From Linaria vulgaris (taxonomy: Eukaryota > Streptophyta > Magnoliopsida > Lamiales > Plantaginaceae), in NCBI GenBank assembly GCA_948329865.1, contig OX415253.1:36157269-36221268 (forward strand): a stretch of 64,000 nucleotides of DNA. The letters run 5' to 3'. Position numbers and translations under genes: made by a program. The notes beneath the pieces are model-generated. The model ran no database searches. It was not told where the DNA came from and saw only the letters and a list, made by a program, of their open reading frames with translations. Each line of letters starts with the position of its first letter. Position 1 is the first letter of the stretch. Shown piece by piece: positions 44,055 through 54,329 of this stretch.

Positions 44055-46493
44055 ATGATGCCTCCATATTATAGGCGAGGAGGGTTCGTTTCATCGTGTG
44101 GCTATTCTCGGAATTCTGCTCGGACTTCTTCTGTACCATCAAGGGTCCGTTCTGTCTCCTCGGAAGGTTCTTCCCTTGGGTCGAGGGATAGTTTTATGGG
44201 AAATCGAGCAGCCTTCGCGGCGATCTCTTCATCGAGAGTGGCTCATAGACCTTCCCATGCGGATTCTCGCCAGATGGGTCATCTTAGGGGAATATTCATG
44301 GGCAGGGAGTCGTATTCTCTTGCCGATGAGTTTTCAGAATTTGATTTGATCCCTCTTAACCCTTCAAGGTTGATAGGTCGAGGGCGTGTTGGGTCCTCCG
44401 TGAGTACTTAGTATAGGGGTTCCATATCGACTCTTTTTGCAGAGTATAACTTGGATTTTGATGAATATGATGTGATCGTGCCTTCCTCGGACCAGAGGGC
44501 TTACGACCCTCCCTCGGGTTATTTGACTATATACTGTGAGCAGATGCGCTGTGGATTGCGGGTGTTTTTACACCCCTTCCTCCAAATACTCTTTCGGTAC
44601 TGGCAGATATGCCCGAGTCAGTTGACGCCAAACTCATATCGTCATCTGGTGGGATGTGTCTTGTGTTGTGAGCTTTTGAACCTTCACATGTCCCCTCATC
44701 GGGTGGGGGCGATATTTATCCTTCGACCCTGTTCGTATGGGGCTCCTTTTTTCAGCCTAACCTATCGGGGCAACGAAAATGCCTTTACTCGTGCATCCAA
44801 TACTCGCCCTTGTAGAAGGGACTGGAGGCGAAGGTTTTTCTTTGTCTGTTCGAGGGGTCAATCGGCTCGATCATGGGGAGTGCCCATCCGATGGGGTGTG
44901 GGATATATCACTCATAATACCGAAACGTTGGGTCGTGAGAGGGAGGTGTTGTTTCACTCTGGGCTATTTTCCGGCTCTTATGATATAACCGGGCTACTGG
45001 ATTTTCCCGAGGCCCTAATTTTGGCGGGCTTACAAGAGGGGGTGGAGGGGTGCAACCCTCCATTTCATCCTCTCCATAGTAACTTCTATTTTCGTAAGTT
45101 CGTCTACCTATTACATTTTTTTTATTGGTTTGTAGGTATTCTTTATGCCCTCGGATTTATAGTATGCTTAGTGCTTTTTGTAGGCGCATAGAAGGGAGCG
45201 TTCTCCATTGAGCCTTTTGATGGCGTCTTTCTGGGGCGGGCGTTGCAAAGAAAGTCAGAGGCAATTGGTTTCGATCGGTTGGTTACTGAAGTGATAGCCG
45301 ATTCTTCATCGAAGGAACATGGGGCTTCACCTGCGGCAGCCCCCCCAGTGAGCTTTGTAGCTCCCCTTAGGGTAGAAGATCCTATAGCGGCTCTCTCTCG
45401 GATGGACTTTCCTATACCTCCGTTAGCGTCACAGCCTCTTCCTTGGGGTTCCGATGTAGTGAATGTAGTAGAGGATGGTCCTCTTTCTTCTGTCGGGGTA
45501 GGGTTGCAGCTTCTTAGGGATAGTCCCGACCGTGTTTCCGCACCGCCGCTCGAAGGGAATCCTCTCCTCGTGGGGTCTCCACTCCTCGGAGGTAACAATG
45601 ATTCTTCCCCCCTCGAGTCGACAGCAGGGTTTTGCCGGAACTTTCTCAGTGGTCTATTGAATATGATGGATTGTGGGCTGATGAGAACCCTTCCTTCATC
45701 CAGTCTTCAGGACTTAGCCTGTAGGAATCTGTGCGAGGTATGCAATCATTTTATCTACTTTATTTGATACTAACCTGCTATCCTTTCCCGATATAACCCG
45801 TTTTTCTTCGTGTAGATTTATATGGTGTTGGATGCCATCGGATCTCAAGGGACTTCATCTTCTGATCCTGGTTGGGTGTACCGCCACCGAGATGAATTAG
45901 AGCAAGGTCTACTGGAAGCCCATGCGGAGATAACTCGTTTGCGGGAGGATCATGAAGCCGTTCGGGAGATTCGTGATGGGGTGTTGCAAGCTGAGAAGGA
46001 TAAATCGTGGGAATTTGAGCGTCAATTGGTGTTGGAGAGGGCTCGAGTGATGGGTTTAGAGGAAAGGTTGGGAGAGTTGAAAGATCAGATTCGTTCCTCC
46101 GATGGGCAGTTGTTGCTTGTTACACGGGAGTAAGACATGGCGAATCAAAGGGTGTTGGAGATAACTCGCGCTCATGAAGTAGCTTTGGTGGTAGCCCGAG
46201 TCCAGGCGGTTTTGGACATTGCTGGTCCGTCGGCTCTTCGGGATTCTATACAAGGGGAGATGGGGGATCTGGTCCGCATCGGGTACCGATTGTGTCAAGA
46301 TGTAGTGCAATCTTCGCCAGAGTTTCCTGTGGGTCTGGCCATTCCCGAGCTTAACTTTCACATAGATTTTTCTGGGGCTAACCTGATAGCGTCGGAGAGT
46401 CGAATGGTGACGATGGATGATCCTCTTTCCTTATCTGCCGAGCAACGTCGCCGTCTTATCAGGGAAGGGAAGCGGACGGTGGGGGATACTTAG
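44055..46493 (+). pseudogene. Gypsy-type transposon protein (Transposase_28-like), copy 2, nearly intact
   Basis: Starts MMPPYYRRGGFVSSCGYSRN at 44055. Likely exons are 44055-45091, 45183-45737 and 45816-46493, with donors GTAAGT (45092) and GTATGC (45738) and AG acceptors before each next exon. Exon 1 carries the conserved block VIVPSSDQRAYDPPSGYLTI (44475 on), HPFLQILFRYWQICPSQLTPN, YGAPFFSLTYRGN and the DWRRRFFFV box. Exon 3 is coiled-coil rich (RDELEQGLLEAHAEITRLRE). The only in-frame breaks I see are TAG at 44409-44411 and TAA at 46131-46133. The gene is convergent with the integrase remnant of the minus-strand element (stop-to-stop gap about 200 bp), the known position of antisense extra ORFs in Tat elements. 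Confidence 0.75.
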
Positions 46494-46692
46494 TTTGTAG
46501 TAGATGGCCCTTTGGGGTTCGATGATTGTTGTTTGTAGGAGATGGTTCCCTAGGGTTAGGTTGCTTGCGGTGACTCCCTATGTAAGGTCATCATTTTTGT
46601 TTTGCAAGCTTATATTTCCCTTCGGAATAGAATGTATCTCAACCATCTATTCACAAACAACTATATATTTATTTACGGGTTCACCCCTTACA

Positions 46693-47492
46693 TTAAGCAT
46701 AGTACTTCCGAAGGTTAAATGAGTTCCAGGTGTTATGGAGCATTGCGCCTTCGGAATTGGCGAGAAGATAGGTCGCGGGTCCCACGATTCTCGCTATCTT
46801 ATAGGGTCATTCCCATCGTGGATCAAGCTTGTCTACGTTCTTGGAAGCTCCGACTCGTTTCATCACTAAATCTCCAACTTGAAAAGTTCTAGGTTTTACC
46901 TTAGCATTGTAGTATCGTGACATCCGGGATTTGTATTCTTCTATGCGGATGGCTACTCAGGTTATCTTCTCTTCAAGTAGATCAAGGGCTAAGGCTAAGT
47001 TGGAGATGTTGGTTACTTCCTCGTATTCTCGGACTCGCCAACTTTCTATGGAGACTTCCGAGGGCAGAACTGCTTCGCAACCATAGGCTAGGCTGAAAGG
47101 GATTTCGCCCGTAGCAGTGCCTTACGTAGTCCGATAGGCCCATAGTATGCCAGGTATTTCTTCAACCCACTTGGCCTTGTGCCAATCGAGTCGGGCCTTC
47201 AAGTTCTTCAAGAGGGTTCGATTGGTCCTTTCGACTTGTCTATTTGCTTGGGGATACCCCACCGAGGTAAAGCGGTGTTTGATTTCCCAGTGGTCACACC
47301 ACTTTTCTAACTCTTGGTTCGTGAATTATAGGCCATTATCACTCACCAGGTTCCGAGGGATACCAAAGCGACACATAACGTTTCTCTATAGGAAGTTGAT
47401 GACGGCGCCTGCGGTGATTCGGGCTAGGGGTTCCGCCTCTACCCATTTAGTGAAGTAGTCCACTGCCACGAGTAGGAATTTCTTTTGACCGG
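46693..47492 (-). pseudogene. Tat-type Ty3/gypsy integrase remnant
   Basis: One minus frame from 47492 down to the TAA at 46695-46693. It holds KKFLLVAVDYFTKWVEAEPL (first catalytic Asp), FGIPRNLVSDNGL (second Asp), the Q.NRQVERTNRTLLKNLK block (Glu present), ILWAYRTT and IPFSLAYGCEAVLPSEVS, ending WNSFNLRKYYA. At least four in-frame stops occur (after NFL, NGL, YRTT and PRWE). The phrases match the Tat/Ogre branch rather than chromoviruses. The frame is cut at 47492 exactly where LTR Z begins, so RT and RNase H are missing here. Confidence 0.82.
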
Positions 47493-48665
47493 TGTTAACC
47501 ATAAAAAATAAATATGAGACTAAAATGAAGTATTATTCCTAAATATAGGAAATAATACATGGACAATACTATTGTCACGAGTACTTCCGATGAGATGTAC
47601 CCACTTCTAAAAATGAGGCCCCTCGGATGTTATCAAACCCCTTGGTCACTGACCCAAAACGGAATGAAGGAACATCCGAGGAGATACTTAAGCATCCCTT
47701 GGAAAGTCAATGATGAATAAAAAATAGATATCAACGCGGCATCGAAAAAAGAGTAAACTCGGATGGATCCGCGCGACTTCGATATCCATCAATGCGCCAA
47801 GAGGGACCACAACGGACCCCGAGTCCCATAATCTTGCGAGAATGTTTCCTTGCTGAACACTCCTCAACGTAAATCGCCCTCGGAACATCACTCCGAAGAC
47901 CAAATTCAAGAATAAAGCCATGTCTAAACACAAGAAATGTTGGAAGACGTTCTACGAGGGCTTTGACACAAAAATACTATTTCACGAAGGCCAAATAAAG
48001 CCCCATGCGATCCAACCAAGCCCTCGTAGGTCAAGTCAAGCCCTCGTAGGTCAAGTCAAGCCCTCGAAGATCAAGTCAAACCCTCGGAGATCAAGTCAAG
48101 CCCTCGAAGATCAAGTCAAGACCCCAAAGATCAAATCAAACACCCCGGAAATCATGCCTAACCTACAGAACCCAAGACCAAGATGAAAATACCCCTCGGA
48201 GAACACATACAGAAGTCCCTGCACCAGAATAAACCTCTACCAAAGCAACAAGACCACCCGAAATCAATCCTAAACAGGTCCATCAGATCATCACCAAATA
48301 TAGAGCCCCTCGTGAAACTAACATCTCGAAGAAACAGCCCCTCGGAGACCTTGGAAGAGGCAAAGATCAGCTTAGTCAGCATCTAGTAGACTCAAGATAT
48401 ACCTTATCTTATCTTTTTCACACATGTACCTATACGACACATGTACTTACTAAACACATGCATAACCACACTTGTCCCTAACAAAGTCTATATAAAGGGA
48501 GGTGATCGATTGAAGAAGAATTTTTTTCGGATACATACAATCATTAATACAAAATTGAGGAGTGAAATTCAGTGAATAAAGGAAAGAATATTCTCGCATC
48601 GTTATCTTCTATAAAATTATTGTTTTTCGAATCACGGGCAGGGCGTTCCAACCCTAAATAAATCA
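47493..48665 (+). mobile_element. LTR Z, inverted relative of LTR X
   Basis: Starts TGTTAACC and ends near AAATCA. Plus orientation, with TATA box CTATATAAAGGGA near 48490. It matches LTR X in inverted orientation over the GATATCCATCA/CGCGCGACTTCG block near 47770, the ATCAACGCGGCATCG block and the terminal GGGCAGGGCGTT box. It interrupts a minus-strand Tat element between its integrase (47492) and the beginning of its gag (48666). No PBS follows it, and no target duplication was found. Confidence 0.65.
48012..48135 (+). repeat. Array of ~20-bp repeats inside LTR Z
   Basis: About six units of the form AGCCCTCGTAGGTCAAGTCA with small changes (GAAGATC, GGAGATC). Not a CRISPR: there are no unique spacers, and the units abut directly. 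Confidence 0.85.
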
Positions 48666-48773
48666 ATCGCCATTGGGTGGTGGAGTGTTTCTAGGGGAAC
48701 CCTCAGCAGATTCTTGGTATATATTTTCATCATGGTTGTCTGTCCGATCCTCAGAACGAGCTGATCCTTCCAT
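48666..48773 (-). pseudogene. First ~36 codons of a Tat-type gag
   Basis: ATG at 48773-48771 starts MEGSARSEDRTDNHDENIYQ and stays open until it is cut at the edge of LTR Z. Position 80 bp inside a Tat-type PBS identifies it as the gag start. It has no domain of its own. Confidence 0.55.
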
Positions 48774-48851
48774 CTGTTGAGTTGGTTGTAAATATGGCAA
48801 GCACTGAGATTCTTTTACCAGCGTAACTCAAAGGCAATAATTTATGGCGTT

Positions 48852-48869
48852 CCCACAGACGGCGCCATT
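48852..48869 (-). other. Primer-binding site of Tat-type element Y
   Basis: Minus strand AATGGCGCCGTCTGTGGG directly inside LTR Y. TGGCGCCGTCTGTGGGAA is a well-known PBS region of Tat elements (Retand/Grande type). Confidence 0.85.
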
Positions 48870-49972
48870 TGTTAACTCAGGGGTATGATTTTTATAGTTT
48901 TCAATTTGAGGAACGCCTTGCCCAAATAGCCAGTAAAAGAATCTTATCAAAATAAGAAGTATTGTAATATTTTTCTGAATTTACAGAATGAATTCTCACT
49001 CCTCTCTTTTTCTTTCCTCTTTTTCCCCCCCTCTCCCTCCTTCTATTTACATCAGTATTTATAGTGTTCCTGGGATTGCATGCCTCCCTATCAGATGGCA
49101 GACACCCCAACGCTCCCCTGCTAACTCAGCTCCGAGCCAAGTGCATACTCATCCTCTCTGGTGCTGAATTGTCACTGGCGAAGATGACACCTGGTTATTT
49201 CGTAGCTGATTCACGCTATGCATGATGACACCTAGTTTTTGCCCAGCAATTGTATCAGATAAGACGACACCTGGTTTTTATTCTAGAAGTGTTTCACTTT
49301 GTATGCATTTGGATGACTCCCCATGATCTTTCAATTTAATTGCCCTAAAAATGTTATTCGTAATAGTGTCATCGGAGAATTTTTCTGGTATCGTGCCATC
49401 GGGATGTCTTCCTAATGATGCCATCGGGATGTATCCCTGGTGATACCATCGAGTACTATTATGCCTTCGGGAGGTTTTCCTCCGAGGCTTATAAACCATA
49501 TTCTTTGATATGCCGTTATAGGGGTTATCCCTCGGGAAGAGCATATTTAAGGTATCTCGTTTAGAAGATTGTTCACTAACTAAAGCATCGGCGATTATTA
49601 GGCATCGTAGAGTCATCCAAGACTGGTAGTGCCTTTAGCATCGGATGCTCTGGGAGTGTAGTAATCTGTATGTCATCGAAGACAATGTTTGCGGAGAGGC
49701 AATATTATCTTTCAACGATGAACGTTATACCTTCCCCCGATAGGGAAGGTTTTACTTGCCTCTCGACTGCCATCGTTAGTTCATTCCCCGATGGCTCTGA
49801 ATTCCGAGGGTTGATATTTTCTCCATAGGTTTACAATTATATTTCGTCCCGTGTCCAGGACTTCGGACGATATTGCATCACTACTCATATTGTATTTATA
49901 ATTCTTTACGAATAATAATGTATCTACATTCATATTTATTCTCCGACTTATAGAATTTTTTATGCATTAACT
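48870..49972 (-). mobile_element. LTR Y (5' LTR of a minus-strand Tat-type element)
   Basis: The inner end is TGTTAACTC on the plus strand, adjacent to the PBS. A minus-strand TATA (CACTATAAATACTG, near 49060) and pyrimidine-rich leader fit an LTR of about 1.1 kb. The outer end is approximate, placed at the degenerate GCATTAACT near 49965-49972. Repeated words such as ATCGGGATG and TCCGATG resemble LTR X in style, but the sequences do not align closely. Confidence 0.65.
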
Positions 49973-50508
49973 ATGATCGAACGGCCGTTTAACTAAGAGC
50001 AATGTCAGCCGTGGATCACATGTTCAATAACGGCGGTCGGAGCTGTCCCACTCTTGTTCCCTCTTTCATAAAATCAGAATAAAAGTTGCCACTATTTTCC
50101 CCGACACCAATATCTGTCCTAAGAAATTCATGTCCCTACCACCACTTGACTTGACCCTCCCTCCATCACACGCTCCTACAGACGCGTGTCTCCCACCAGC
50201 ACATGCAAGTGGCCACTTACCAGGGGCGTGAGGACAGTAAGCGTGGGCCCCATCTATCACCATGTCCTGTGGTTCGTGCACACGCGGAATAACTCACCCG
50301 GATACTGTCCACCCTCTTATACCATCCTATAAAACTTTGTGCCCATTGCTAACAAACTCATTCATCTCAAATCTCACTTTACAATTCCAAAGCAATTTAT
50401 TTACGAAGAAAGAACAAGGCAAAAGAAGAAAGCAAGAGCCAGCTTATTCATTCAGGCATATTTTCAAGAGAAAAAGGGAAGAAGATTAATTCAGATTCTT
50501 GTAAGAGA
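49973..50508 (+). promoter_or_regulatory. Promoter and 5' UTR of the Aux/IAA gene
   Basis: A canonical auxin response element TGTCTC lies at 50187-50192. A TATA box CTATAAAAC is at 50328-50336, and about 170 bp of leader rich in A/G (AAGAAAGAACAAGGC) precedes the ATG. Other TGTCC words (near 50045, 50104 and 50305) are weaker. Primary auxin-response genes of this family are known to be induced through such elements by ARF factors. The promoter can be no more than about 0.5 kb before the retrotransposon block begins. Confidence 0.6.
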
Positions 50509-51180
50509 ATGGAGACAGCATATGAAAGTGGTCTGAATCTGAAGGCAACTGAACTTAGATTGGGGTTACCTGGAACAGATAATGAATCTGAGCCACAAAC
50601 TTCATGTTGTTTGAAGATCAATAACAACAAGAGAACTTCATCACAAATGGATCAAAAGAGTACCCAACAAGAAGAATCAGAATCAGCCTCCCCTGCTACA
50701 AAGTAAGTTCCAACTCTCTTACTTTTCAAGAAATAATAATTTGCATCTCTCAAGATCTCTTGTTAGCAAATCAAAAGGGTGGTTTCCTTATATTTCTTTT
50801 GTTATTTCAGGACACAGGTTATAGGCTGGCCTCCGGTTCGATCATACCGCAAAAACATCCTTCAAAAATCCGAATCCGATGGATCGGGGATGTTTGTAAA
50901 AGTAAGCATGGATGGAGCTCCTTATCTAAGGAAGATTGATCTCAAGTTTTACAACAACTACTTTGATCTGCTAAAGGCCTTGGAGAACATGTTCAAGTGC
51001 AGCATGGGAGTGTACTCAGAAAGAGAAGGATACAATGGATCCGAATTTGTGCCGACTTATGAAGACAAAGATGGAGACTGGATGTTGGTTGGAGATGTAC
51101 CATGGGATATGTTTGTTACATCTTGCAAAAGGCTGAGGATCATGAAAGGCTCCGAAGCTAAAGGATTGGGGTGTATGTAA
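50509..51180 (+). CDS. IAA: Aux/IAA transcriptional repressor (IAA3/IAA4-like)
   Basis: Two exons, 50509-50702 and 50811-51180 (intron 108 nt, GTAAGT..TTTCAG), encode 187 residues, normal for this group. Domain I has the LxLxL EAR motif TELRLGLPGT (14-23), which recruits TOPLESS. Domain II has the degron GWPPVRS (70-76), bound by TIR1/AFB receptors with auxin. Domains III/IV form a PB1 fold: conserved Lys 95 in VKVSMDG, then the acidic YEDKDGDWMLVGD (148-160), and the C-terminal basic CKRLRIMKG. All four domains are intact, so it should be a functional, auxin-degradable nuclear repressor of ARF factors. It resembles Arabidopsis IAA3/IAA4 most closely; the exact member is not decided. It converges on the OSB gene. 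Confidence 0.96.
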
Positions 51181-51986
51181 GAGGAGAGCTTCAATTCATA
51201 CAGCAGGGTTTTCCTTACAAGGAGTTTAGCTTCGATCAGTCCGGCAACTGAGACTGCATAGGAATACACGTTTTTTTCCCGCTCTTTTTTAACGTTGTAC
51301 ATGCACAGAATTATAGTTCACTTCCACTTTCCAATCTGTCGAAGATTTGTAATGAGTTTACACAATTACACAGTATATTATTATACACAAAACATGGTTT
51401 AATGAAAGTAACGTGTTCACTTCTTTGCAGAAACTGAGGTTTCAGGCTTCATTTTTGTATTCTTCTGTGAGTGAGATCCGATTAATTGCCAGACTTTCCA
51501 ACAGTTAATCAGCATAGTACTTAAACAACATGAGTTCATATTTGGAATCATAATCAAAATAAACCCCTTCGTGTTTAAGATTCGAATAAATGATTGTGGT
51601 TGCTCGGCAGGACCACAAAACAGGAAAGAATAAGAAATTATTAATCATCAATGATATACGGGTAGCAAGAAGTTAATTATGTCCTCACCCACCATATAAG
51701 ACCATTAACCTAATTACGGTGTATCATTGGAAATTTGGAATAGTCAACTAAATTATAGGTTCTTTGATTCAACTCTCCACACCTTAGAACAAGTCAAATA
51801 CAATATTGCAGAACCACCAACCACAAAAACTAATAGCAAGAAAGAACAACGTTTAGTATCTTTCACCATAATGTTACAAACATAAATATGATGCTATACG
51901 TAGCAACTCAGACGTGTTGTAGTAGGTGGTCAAAACTATACAGAAGAAAGTGAATTTGAAGTGAATCAAATAGCAGCAATGTGAGC
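51181..51986. other. Convergent 3' regions of the Aux/IAA and OSB genes
   Basis: About 0.8 kb between the two stop codons, containing both 3' UTRs. No further gene or repeat seen. Confidence 0.6.
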
Positions 51987-54142
51987 TTAAAAGGGTCCCA
52001 GACTATCAGCAGACATGAAATTTACATGATTGCCCGAGCTTTGGTCATGATACAACTCCATTCTTGAATCGAGTATGGAAAGTTGTGATTTCACCCATGG
52101 TGGATTATACCTTCCTTCCACCCACAACGCTTCACCAGTATCTTTGTGCTTGAAGTCCGGATAGTTTGGGCTCCTCTATAGAACAAAATAGCGTCAGTAC
52201 TTGATCTTTATTGGTATTTGAATATTATACTTGTGCTCTGTTTTCAAAAAGATTTGTGTTTATCTTTTACATTAAGAGATATTGACAATTGTGGAGGTAA
52301 TGCACCATTATTGAGGAAAAACGAAGTTTTGAACTTCAGCCACACAAACCAGCAATTCGATTTGTACATAGTGTTTGAGGCATTATGACTAATTTAGAGT
52401 CCTTTTAAGCATAAAAATACCTTGTTTTTTCTGTTATCCCACCATTCCTTCGGATTAGCAAAGAAGGCTTGCCAGAGTTCTTCGGTGGAACCAGTAGAAT
52501 TTGCAGAATAATTACTCTGCTTTCGACCTGCCGAGAATCACCATGAGTATTAAATCTCAAGATGTACCACACAAACAGAAGTTTACCCAAGAAAACTGTA
52601 AGGCAGAAAAGACCACAAGAGAACGAATAGCTACCTGGTGCCATGGAATTGGGTTCACCATTGTACAATGGGACAGATGAGATGCCTTTTTCTATGAAAT
52701 TTAGTTGCTGCACGACAACCTGCCAAAGATAATAATAATATGTTAGAACCTAATAGCATACAAAGCTCAAAACCACGAACTGTAGATATTAAGAACATGT
52801 CGACAAACCTTGTAATACGTTTGTTGTTTCCCATCGTCGCTTTCAACAGTATCGGAAACTAGACGACCAGACACATATATTTGATGACCTTTCTCTACAT
52901 GCGCAAAAGCAACATGAGCCAATTCGTCCCAGAAGGTCAAATTGATCCTGAAAAACAAAATAAATAGAACGAAAAGAAAAACATGGGTTACATCTGTTAC
53001 AACGAGTTCATCTGTTAAAATTGGTGAGAGAAAACATAAAACAATAATGCAAGCAGAAATTAGACATCAACTGATCTTTCGCGTCTTATTACAGGAAATT
53101 TCTTACGAAAAAGAAATTGGGCAGAAGAAGCTAGTGTGTATTTCAAAGTTGTGGAGCCTTTTTAAATCAAGCACTTAACCGCAACTTCATCACTAGCTAC
53201 AGATCCTTATCTTGCACTGCTCTTCCAAGTATCATTATTCCATGATCCAGAAAGGTGCAAGAACAGTACATGAGAATTCTTTTTATTGACTGTTGCAGTG
53301 GGTAGGGCAAAATTCAAAGCGACATCACATTGTTGCACTGCACTGCTTATAATAACTCAGTCACATGCTCCAGACCCCGAAAATAAATGGTCGAAAATGA
53401 AGCAACTTTCATACACCTCCTATCAAGTGAGTATTATTACATATCTATTCAGTTATCATTCCTATAAAGTTCATTAGCAGCTATTGCACTAGAAATATGG
53501 ATGGTCTTAACAGAACCTTGTTGTTAAGTTATATTATCCGCGTAAAGGCCGGCCCAACATTAACGTATGCATCATTCACTAAATCTCGATTCGGTATTCA
53601 ACACAACTAACTGTAAGAAAATGGCTCCAGCTCCACCTAAATCTGCGCAAACAATACTTTTTGAATCACACTAACATAACCAAGAACAAGATTTACACCT
53701 TTAAACTACATTTTTCGCACAATATTCCGGAGTCGTTCAATAAAAATAGAGGTATTAATTACCAAATGGTATCGGTTTGGGACTTCTTGACGGCGAGGCG
53801 GGAATAAGCTAAAACCTTTCCGGAAGGAAGGTGTTTGATTTGGAGCGGAGCGCCAACAATGCCAATGAGCTGCACCGAGTTACAGAGCTCCTTCTTCCAC
53901 TGAATCTCCGTCGGCTTCGGGTACTGTGGCACCGATGTGGAGGTCGCATAACGTTCGTATTCGTATAACCCATTCGCACCACCGTTGTTGTAATCATCGT
54001 AGGAGCATCTTATCCGAGCCCTAGAAACCATTTTTTTAGTGGAGAGGGATGATATAATTGGGAAATGGGAAATTGGACGAGGGTTTTGGAACAGAAGGAA
54101 TCTGTTGGGTATTGATGATATTGCTTGTTGTTCCAGCGCCAT
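51987..54142 (-). CDS. OSB: Organellar single-stranded DNA-binding protein (OSB family)
   Basis: Five exons on the minus strand: 54142-53763, 52947-52809, 52719-52635, 52527-52421 and 52175-51987 (stop TAA). All four introns are GT..AG and the phases join without error into 299 residues. The N-terminus (MALEQQAISSIPNRFLL, then basic and Ser-rich) looks like an organelle transit peptide. Residues about 80-190 are an SSB-type OB fold (ELCNSVQLIGIVGAP, INLTFWDELAHVAF, VSGRLVSDTVESDDGKQQTY). Exons 4-5 hold one C-terminal PDF motif (ELWQAFFANPKEWWDNR, SPNYPDFKHKDTGEALW, PPWVKSQL), the hallmark of plant OSB proteins. Family members bind ssDNA in plastids or mitochondria and limit illegitimate recombination of organelle DNA. 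A single PDF copy is at the low end for the family. Confidence 0.95.
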
Positions 54143-54329
54143 TTTGCTCAGTGCCGCAAATTTTTGTATATAGGGTTTTGGGTGAGAAAGAGATGAGAGC
54201 AGTAAATATCTTTCTTCTCGATAGATAGAGAAGAAGAAGTGAGGCTTTGATTTTGAAAGTGAATGAGTTTGAGCTGCTCTATTTTAATTGATAATTAAAA
54301 TTAAAATACAAATAAATACATACATAAAT
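54143..54329 (-). promoter_or_regulatory. Short upstream region of the OSB gene
   Basis: Only about 190 bp separate the OSB start codon from recognisable copia RNase H sequence. It is AT-rich at its far end (54285-54310). No certain TATA box was picked out. Confidence 0.4.

Noticed and set aside
48012..48135. Regular short repeats that could suggest a CRISPR array
   Set aside because: No spacers, direct head-to-tail units, in a plant LTR.
47687..48386. Frames on both strands including a repetitive one of 88 codons
   Set aside because: Within LTR Z; the repetitive peptide simply reflects the 20-bp array.
50262..50489. 75-codon frame upstream of the Aux/IAA start
   Set aside because: Covers TATA box and 5' UTR; no similarity, not a plausible upstream gene.
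52942..53477. Plus-strand frames of 63-78 codons
   Set aside because: They lie in the first intron of the OSB gene on the opposite strand and show no homology.
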